Position numbers and translations under genes: made by a program. From contig PBMU01000057.1 of the NCBI GenBank assembly GCA_002722775.1, positions 1 through 57,001 on the forward strand: a DNA stretch of 57,001 nt, read 5' to 3'. Within the stretch, counting starts at the first letter, position 1, and the number at the start of each line of letters is the position of its first letter. Origin of the DNA: Rhodospirillaceae bacterium. GTDB lineage: Bacteria > Pseudomonadota > Alphaproteobacteria > Thalassobaculales > Thalassobaculaceae. Below, in pieces: positions 51,519-57,001 of the stretch. The notes beneath the pieces were generated by a model. The model did not search any database. It was not told the DNA's origin and saw only the letters and a program-made list of their open reading frames with translations.

Positions 51519-52640
51519 ATGAATGTCCAAGTCATCGATCGCCCCGCTGGGGCTTCCAGGGACAAATCCAAGCTTGCAATCGCAGATTGCGACATTCACC
51601 CGAGCCCGAAATCACTTCCAGTCGAGATTTATCCGTTTCTCTCGAAGCGCTGGCAGAACCATCTCGAGACATACGGATTTATCTACCGACAGGGCTTCCC
51701 CACTGGCCCCGCTTTCCAAAGGGGTCAACCGGATGCGGCACGGCGCGACGCCTATCCCCCAAACGGCGGGCGCCCGGGAAGCGACCTCCAATACATGCGA
51801 GAGCAGCACCTAGATCCCAACAATGTCCAGCTCGGCATATTGAACCCACTCCGGTCTGGACAAGGACTGCAGAATGCTGATCTAGCAGCCGCCTATTGCC
51901 GCGCGGTGAACGAATGGCAGGTCGAGGAATGGACCTCCAAGGAGGTGCGCCTCAAGGCTTCAGTGATGGTCAATTATGAGGATGCGATTTCCAGTGTCGC
52001 CGAAATCGATCATTGGGCCGGCAACCCGAACTTCGCACAAATACTGCTATTGAGTCGCACCGCCGAACCGCTTGGACAACGCAGATACTGGCCTATCTAC
52101 GAGGCCGCTTGCCGCGCCAATCTTCCAATTGGGGTACATGCGTTCGGCTATGGAGGAACACCGGTGACCGGCGGAGGCTGGCCCTCTTATTACATTGAGG
52201 AGATGGTCGGACACGCCGAAAACACCCAGTCACTTCTTACCAGCATGGTTTTCGAGGGGGTTTTCGAACGGTTCCCAAATTTAAAAGTGATCTTGATCGA
52301 AGCCGGTTTCGCCTGGTTGCCGGCATTATCCTGGCGGCTCGACAAAGTTTGGGCGCGCAACCGCTCCGAAATCCCACACGTAACCCGTCCTCCCTCGGAA
52401 CTTATCCAAGCACATATCTGGCTTACAACCCAGCCCATGGAGGAACCTGAGCCGCGTGAGCATCTGCGCGATATAATAGAAATGATCGGATGGGACCGGC
52501 TACTGTTTGCTACTGATTATCCACATTGGGACTTCGACGATCCGACCCGCGCCCTCCCAATCCAGATCGACACGGCAACCAGAGAGCGGTTATTTCTCAA
52601 CAACGCGCTGGACCTTTTTAGTCCACGGCGGACCAGCTGA
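51519..52640 (+). CDS. Amidohydrolase-2 (ACMSD-like) family protein, paralog of preceding gene
   Basis: IADCDIHPSPKSLPVEIYPFLSKRW, LPIGVHAFGYGG, FEGVFERFPNLKVILIEAGFAWLPALSWRLDKVWARNRSEIPHV, DRLLFATDYPHWDFD. Confidence 0.9.
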   Translation: MNVQVIDRPAGASRDKSKLAIADCDIHPSPKSLPVEIYPFLSKRWQNHLETYGFIYRQGFPTGPAFQRGQPDAARRDAYPPNGGRPGSDLQYMREQHLDPNNVQLGILNPLRSGQGLQNADLAAAYCRAVNEWQVEEWTSKEVRLKASVMVNYEDAISSVAEIDHWAGNPNFAQILLLSRTAEPLGQRRYWPIYEAACRANLPIGVHAFGYGGTPVTGGGWPSYYIEEMVGHAENTQSLLTSMVFEGVFERFPNLKVILIEAGFAWLPALSWRLDKVWARNRSEIPHVTRPPSELIQAHIWLTTQPMEEPEPREHLRDIIEMIGWDRLLFATDYPHWDFDDPTRALPIQIDTATRERLFLNNALDLFSPRRTS

Positions 52641-52785
52641 AATGTGAAATGCCTTCGACAAGCACTAAGTGAGGGCGATTGTGGCTTCCGCGGCCAACCG
52701 AAAACTTCTCATCTCGAGCTTTTGAGAGTTGCACAAGAGGCCATCTAACCACTTCACTATATCCATCGTGACGGGGGAACAAGAT

Positions 52786-53202
52786 ATGCCCAAATATGTC
52801 GTCGCATCGACGATGGATATTCCCCCCGGCGCACGTAAGCTGGTCGAAGTGCGCGGCCGTTTAATCGTAATCTTCAACCTCAATGGAGAGTACTTCGGGT
52901 TACTTAACCGCTGTCCACACCAAGGCGGTAGTTTATGTGACGGACGTCTGGTGGGTTTGATCGAGGCGGGTTCGGAACCCGGCGAATATAGCTACTCGCG
53001 CGCCGGTGAGGTTGTGCGTTGTCCCTGGCATGGTTGGGAATTCGATATCCGCACAGGACAATCGCGCTGCGAACCTGACCGAATTACTTCCACACAATAC
53101 CAAGTAGCCGTCGAAACAGGTGAGGTCGTTACCAACGGTCCCTTTTTCGCCGAAACGTTCGACGTCTCAATCGAGCAGGAATACGTCGTGATTGAGGTTT
53201 AA
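52786..53202 (+). CDS. Rieske (2Fe-2S) ferredoxin-type protein
   Basis: CPHQGGSLCDG ... CPWHGWEFDIRTGQS (C-x-H, C-x2-H ligands). Confidence 0.9.
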   Translation: MPKYVVASTMDIPPGARKLVEVRGRLIVIFNLNGEYFGLLNRCPHQGGSLCDGRLVGLIEAGSEPGEYSYSRAGEVVRCPWHGWEFDIRTGQSRCEPDRITSTQYQVAVETGEVVTNGPFFAETFDVSIEQEYVVIEV

Positions 53203-53223
53203 CTGAATGCGCGAGACGACGCC

Positions 53224-54249
53224 ATGATAACAGTCCCCGCCTGGCTGGATGACCTGCCCAAGGTCGAGCTTCACCTTCACCTGGAGGGGGCGATTCCATT
53301 GGAGGCACTCTGGCATTTGCTTAAAAAACATGGAGGCGCCTCGCAGGTACCCGACATCGACGCGTTGCGAAAGAAACTCACCTATCCAGACTTTCCCGCC
53401 TTTATCGAAGCCTGGATCTGGAAGAACGGCTTCATCCAAACGGCAGAAGACTTCACCTTCATCTCAGAAGCCGTAGCAAGAGATTTGGTACGTCAGAATA
53501 TTCTCTATGCCGAGTTATTTTTTTCACCCGCCCGCTTCACAGACCGTGGATTAAGTTCTGCCGACCTAGCACAAGCAATCCGACGCGGCCTCGACCGGGT
53601 TCCGGAAGTGGAGATCTGGCTGATACCTGACCTCGTCCGCGACTTTGGGCATGAAAACGCGGCTCGAACGGTCGAAGAGTTCGCCGAACTCAGGGAATTC
53701 GGCTTAGTTGGGGTTGGCATGGGCGGCTCCGAGCACCTGCATCCGCCTAAGCCGTTCTCGGCGGTCTACGAGCGAGCTCGTGAACTCGGCTTTAGGACTA
53801 GTATCCATGCCGGCGAGGCGGCCGGGCCCGAAAGTGTATACGAGGCGCTTGAATTCTTGCGTCCAGATCGTATTGGCCACGCCACCCATGCCGGAAGAGA
53901 CCCGGAATTGATAGATATTCTGGCCAAGACCCAGACACCACTAGAACTATGTCCACTGTCCAATGTCGCAACCGGTTCGATCGCGCGGATCGAGGAACAC
54001 CCAGTCCGAAACTATCTCGACCGAGGCCTCAACCTGTCGATCAACACCGACGACCCGGGCATGTTCCACAACTCGCTGGCCCAGGAGTACGCTGTCCTCA
54101 TCGAAGTGTTTGAATTCACACCAACCGAAATCGGCTCACTGGTATTGAGCGCCGCAAAGGCGGCCTGGCGGCCCTTCGATGCACCAGGGTTATCTCTGGC
54201 TGAGCGCGTTTCGTCGCATCCCGGATGGGCAGACCGCATGGCCGAGTGA
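53224..54249 (+). CDS. Adenosine deaminase family protein
   Basis: LPKVELHLHLEGAIPLEALWHLLKKHG, SIHAGEAAGPESVYEAL, RIGHATHA, SINTDDPGMFHNSLAQEY. Confidence 0.9.
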   Translation: MITVPAWLDDLPKVELHLHLEGAIPLEALWHLLKKHGGASQVPDIDALRKKLTYPDFPAFIEAWIWKNGFIQTAEDFTFISEAVARDLVRQNILYAELFFSPARFTDRGLSSADLAQAIRRGLDRVPEVEIWLIPDLVRDFGHENAARTVEEFAELREFGLVGVGMGGSEHLHPPKPFSAVYERARELGFRTSIHAGEAAGPESVYEALEFLRPDRIGHATHAGRDPELIDILAKTQTPLELCPLSNVATGSIARIEEHPVRNYLDRGLNLSINTDDPGMFHNSLAQEYAVLIEVFEFTPTEIGSLVLSAAKAAWRPFDAPGLSLAERVSSHPGWADRMAE

Positions 54250-54348
54250 ATCAGATATTGGCTTAGACCAGTGGGCGGTTATATTTTTCGAGACGAAAAC
54301 GGTTCGAAATCGCGGATCAATGCTGCGATCACTATCAGGAAGTATGAC

Positions 54349-56139
54349 ATGTCCGATTACGCCGCCCCCCTCGAAGACATGCGTTTCGTATTGAACCACG
54401 TCGTCGACCTTCCGGCCCTTTCGAACCTACCGGGGTTAAACTTGATGGGCGAACAAGATCTTATTGATCAAATTCTTGACGAAGCTAGCAAGTTCGCCGG
54501 CAACGTACTCGCCCCACTCAACCAGAAGGGTGACACGGAGGGTGCGAGAATCGAAAATGGCGTGGTGCGCGCGGCCGAAGGCTATGGTGAGGCGTATCGA
54601 CAATGGGCGGATGCCGGATGGAACTCGGTGCCCTTCGGACCAGACTATGGTGGACAAGGACTTCCATGGGCGCTCAACACTGCACTTTGGGAGATGTGGG
54701 ACGCTTCCAACCTTGCCTTCTCACTTTGCCCACTCCTGACCCAAGGGGCGATCGATGCGCTCGAGCGCAACGCCACACCTGCGCTGAAATCGGTCTATCT
54801 CGACAAACTGATTTCGGGTGACTGGACCGGAACCATGAACCTTCCCGAGCCTCAGTCGGGTAGCGATCTGGGTGCGATCCGCGCTCGTTCCGAAAAAAAG
54901 GCTGACCACTACCTCATCCGTGGCCAGAAGATCTTCATCACCTGGGGCGACCACGACATGACAGATAACATCATCCACCTCGTGCTAGCTCGGTCACCCG
55001 AAGGGCCTCCAGGCACGCGTGGGCTGTCATTATTTGTGGTGCCCAAATACCTTGTGAACCCGGATGGGTCGCTCGGTCGACGCAACGATGTACGCCCCGT
55101 ATCACTGGAAAACAAAATCGGTATCCACGCGAGCCCCACCTGCGTGATGGGTTTCGGTGAAACCGAGGGCGCCGTCGGCTTTTTAGTCGGCGAGGAGAAC
55201 CACGGCATCGAATGCATGTTTGTGATGATGAACAACGCCCGCCTCGGTGTCGGGCTGCAAGGGCTCGCAATAGCCGAACGCGCGTACCAGCAGGCGGTCG
55301 CCTTCTCCAGGGAGCGCGTTCAGGGCAGGCCAATTCAGGACGCAAAGGGCGTGATGCCTATCATCCATCATCCAGACGTCCGTCGGATGCTATTATCTAT
55401 GAAAGCTCGGATCGAGGCCATGCGCGGGCTTTGCTATTGGGTCGCGGCTGAACTAGACCGAGCTAACCGGATTGAAGATCAGACAGATCGCGCCGCCGCT
55501 CAAGCAATGGTTGATTTGATGATCCCGGTGGTGAAGGCTTGGTGCACGGACACCGGGCTCGCGATCACATCGACCAACGTTCAGGTCCATGGCGGCATGG
55601 GGTTCATCGAGGAAACCGGCGCTGGCCAACACTACCGCGACGCCCGTATCACAACAATCTATGAGGGTACCAACGGCATCCAGGCGATGGATTTACTAAG
55701 CCGCAAGATAATACGTGACGGCGGCGAAACGGCAAAACATTTTGCCGCAGGAGTCCGCGGGACGATCGATGGCCTGAATAATCGCGACCTTGTCCAGGCA
55801 AGCCTAATCCGCCACTTGAGCAATGGTATCGACGCATTCGAAAATGCTGTCACTTGGTTTACAAAATGCTTCGGCGACAACCCAGGCCGTGCTGGCGCGG
55901 GTGCTGTGCCGTTCCTCGAGATGATGGGGTTGGTCAGTGGAGGCTGGTTACTGGCACGCGGCACGGTCAAAGCCCAAGGCATGCTCGACGCAGGCATTGG
56001 CGACGCTCGGTTCCTTAAAGGCAAACTCTCCACAGCACATTACTATGCTGAGGCGCATCTCGCGCAGGCTTCGACACTACTCGATCCGATAATCGGCGGT
56101 AGCGACGTAGTAATGTCGATGGACGATGCGCAATTCTAG
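54349..56139 (+). CDS. Acyl-CoA dehydrogenase family protein
   Basis: MSDYAAPLEDMRFVLNHV, MNLPEPQSGSDLGAIRARSEK, VQVHGGMGFIEETGAGQHYRDARITTIYEGTNGIQAMDLLSRKI. Confidence 0.93.
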   Translation: MSDYAAPLEDMRFVLNHVVDLPALSNLPGLNLMGEQDLIDQILDEASKFAGNVLAPLNQKGDTEGARIENGVVRAAEGYGEAYRQWADAGWNSVPFGPDYGGQGLPWALNTALWEMWDASNLAFSLCPLLTQGAIDALERNATPALKSVYLDKLISGDWTGTMNLPEPQSGSDLGAIRARSEKKADHYLIRGQKIFITWGDHDMTDNIIHLVLARSPEGPPGTRGLSLFVVPKYLVNPDGSLGRRNDVRPVSLENKIGIHASPTCVMGFGETEGAVGFLVGEENHGIECMFVMMNNARLGVGLQGLAIAERAYQQAVAFSRERVQGRPIQDAKGVMPIIHHPDVRRMLLSMKARIEAMRGLCYWVAAELDRANRIEDQTDRAAAQAMVDLMIPVVKAWCTDTGLAITSTNVQVHGGMGFIEETGAGQHYRDARITTIYEGTNGIQAMDLLSRKIIRDGGETAKHFAAGVRGTIDGLNNRDLVQASLIRHLSNGIDAFENAVTWFTKCFGDNPGRAGAGAVPFLEMMGLVSGGWLLARGTVKAQGMLDAGIGDARFLKGKLSTAHYYAEAHLAQASTLLDPIIGGSDVVMSMDDAQF

Positions 56140-56730
56140 GAGAAAATGACCGCAGTTGGCGATCAAAGCAGGTGACGAACTTGATTTCTGATTCCAGGAA
56201 TCTCGCGAGGAGTAGCGTTCCAATAGGGTCCCATTTATAAGCTTCGACCGCAAACTACTCCCATGAGAAGGGTGAGCCCGCAATAAATGACGTATTCGAC
56301 GGTTGGAGGACAAATCCCGACCTTATCTAGTCTAGTAATCCCGCCGGATGGGATCCCAGGTGACATGTTTCGTAAAGTATCCAACATCAATCAGTTAGAC
56401 GAGAATCACCTCGGAATCGCCGGGCTAGCAATCTCATCAAGTGAGCGCAAATCCTTGCTCCTAGAGTAGGATGGCGCTTAATATTTCTACACCATCAACA
56501 CAGTGGGGATCTCGCCGGCCATTACACGTGCATGGATTTGATAGGCACACCAAACGACGAACAATACTACGAACACATCCGGGATCACTTTGGGGCATTG
56601 AACACTCTGGCCTCTTCCCACATCGTAGCGGTGTCCTCGAGACCCGGAACCTGCTTCGAGACACCCTGTTTGTGTAAGAGTTGAGCCCACTATTCTTTAC
56701 CCGCCACGACAATCTGAGAAAGGGTAGCGG

Positions 56731-57001
56731 ATGTCCGATAAGCCAAATGTCTTGATCCATTCACCCTGGTATGAGCCGGCGATGAACCGCCTAGACGAGA
56801 TTGCGATCATCCATCGTCTTTACGAGGCTCTAGACAAAGAAGCTTTCCTAGCCGAGGTAGGCCCACAGTGCTCGGTGATCGGCACGTTTCACAGTTGCCC
56901 TAAATCGCTGATGGACGCAGTACCGGACCTAAAACTAGTCCTAAATTTCGGCGTCGGGTTTGACAGAGTCGACCTGGCAGAGGCTACACGTAGAGGCATT
57001 A
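56731..57001 (+). CDS. D-isomer-specific 2-hydroxyacid dehydrogenase, 3' truncated by window edge
   Basis: MSDKPNVLIHSPWYEPAMNRLDEIAIIHRLYEALDKEAFLAEVGPQCSVIGTFHSCPKSLMDAVPDLKLVLNFGVGFDRVDLAEATRRGI. Confidence 0.85.
   Translation, partial: MSDKPNVLIHSPWYEPAMNRLDEIAIIHRLYEALDKEAFLAEVGPQCSVIGTFHSCPKSLMDAVPDLKLVLNFGVGFDRVDLAEATRRGI

Noticed and set aside
1-57001. CRISPR arrays, tRNA/rRNA genes, transposases, phage or defence-system genes
   Set aside because: No regularly spaced repeats, tRNA-like cloverleaf segments, or recognisable integrase/transposase/defence motifs seen by eye; a tRNAscan/CRISPR finder run would be decisive

Overview
The window reads as a ~57 kb alphaproteobacterial chromosomal segment, judged from gene content and order rather than any database search. 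The left part is conserved core: cmk(partial)-rpsA-ihfB-lapA-like-trpF-trpB-trpA-accD-folC on +, then trxA, addA, addB, murU-like, amgK-like and tsaE on -. Next come a minus-strand small ORF-amidase-hyuA-hyuB operon, a divergent gamma-glutamyltransferase and gdhA. A type II secretion (T2SS) operon follows (gspE,F,I,J,K,L,M,C/N,D), with no gspG, gspH or prepilin peptidase in the window. Then aspS, a UDG-family protein, a TcuA-like flavoprotein and a single-chain double ABC exporter of 1195 aa. The right end (45.7-57 kb) is an accessory catabolic region with two TauD/TfdA dioxygenases, three related amidohydrolases, a cupin, a Rieske ferredoxin, an adenosine deaminase-family protein, an acyl-CoA dehydrogenase and the start of a D-2-hydroxyacid dehydrogenase. 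Several genes in it look decayed: a truncated DAO-type oxidoreductase, an amidohydrolase with an in-frame stop plus a frameshift, and a TauD gene with an apparent N-terminal frameshift. I saw no CRISPR array, rRNA, tRNA, transposase or prophage genes. I see no clear-cut new system. The best leads are the uncharacterised, partly decayed catabolic cluster, the T2SS without a visible major pseudopilin, and a small ORF translationally coupled to the amidase.
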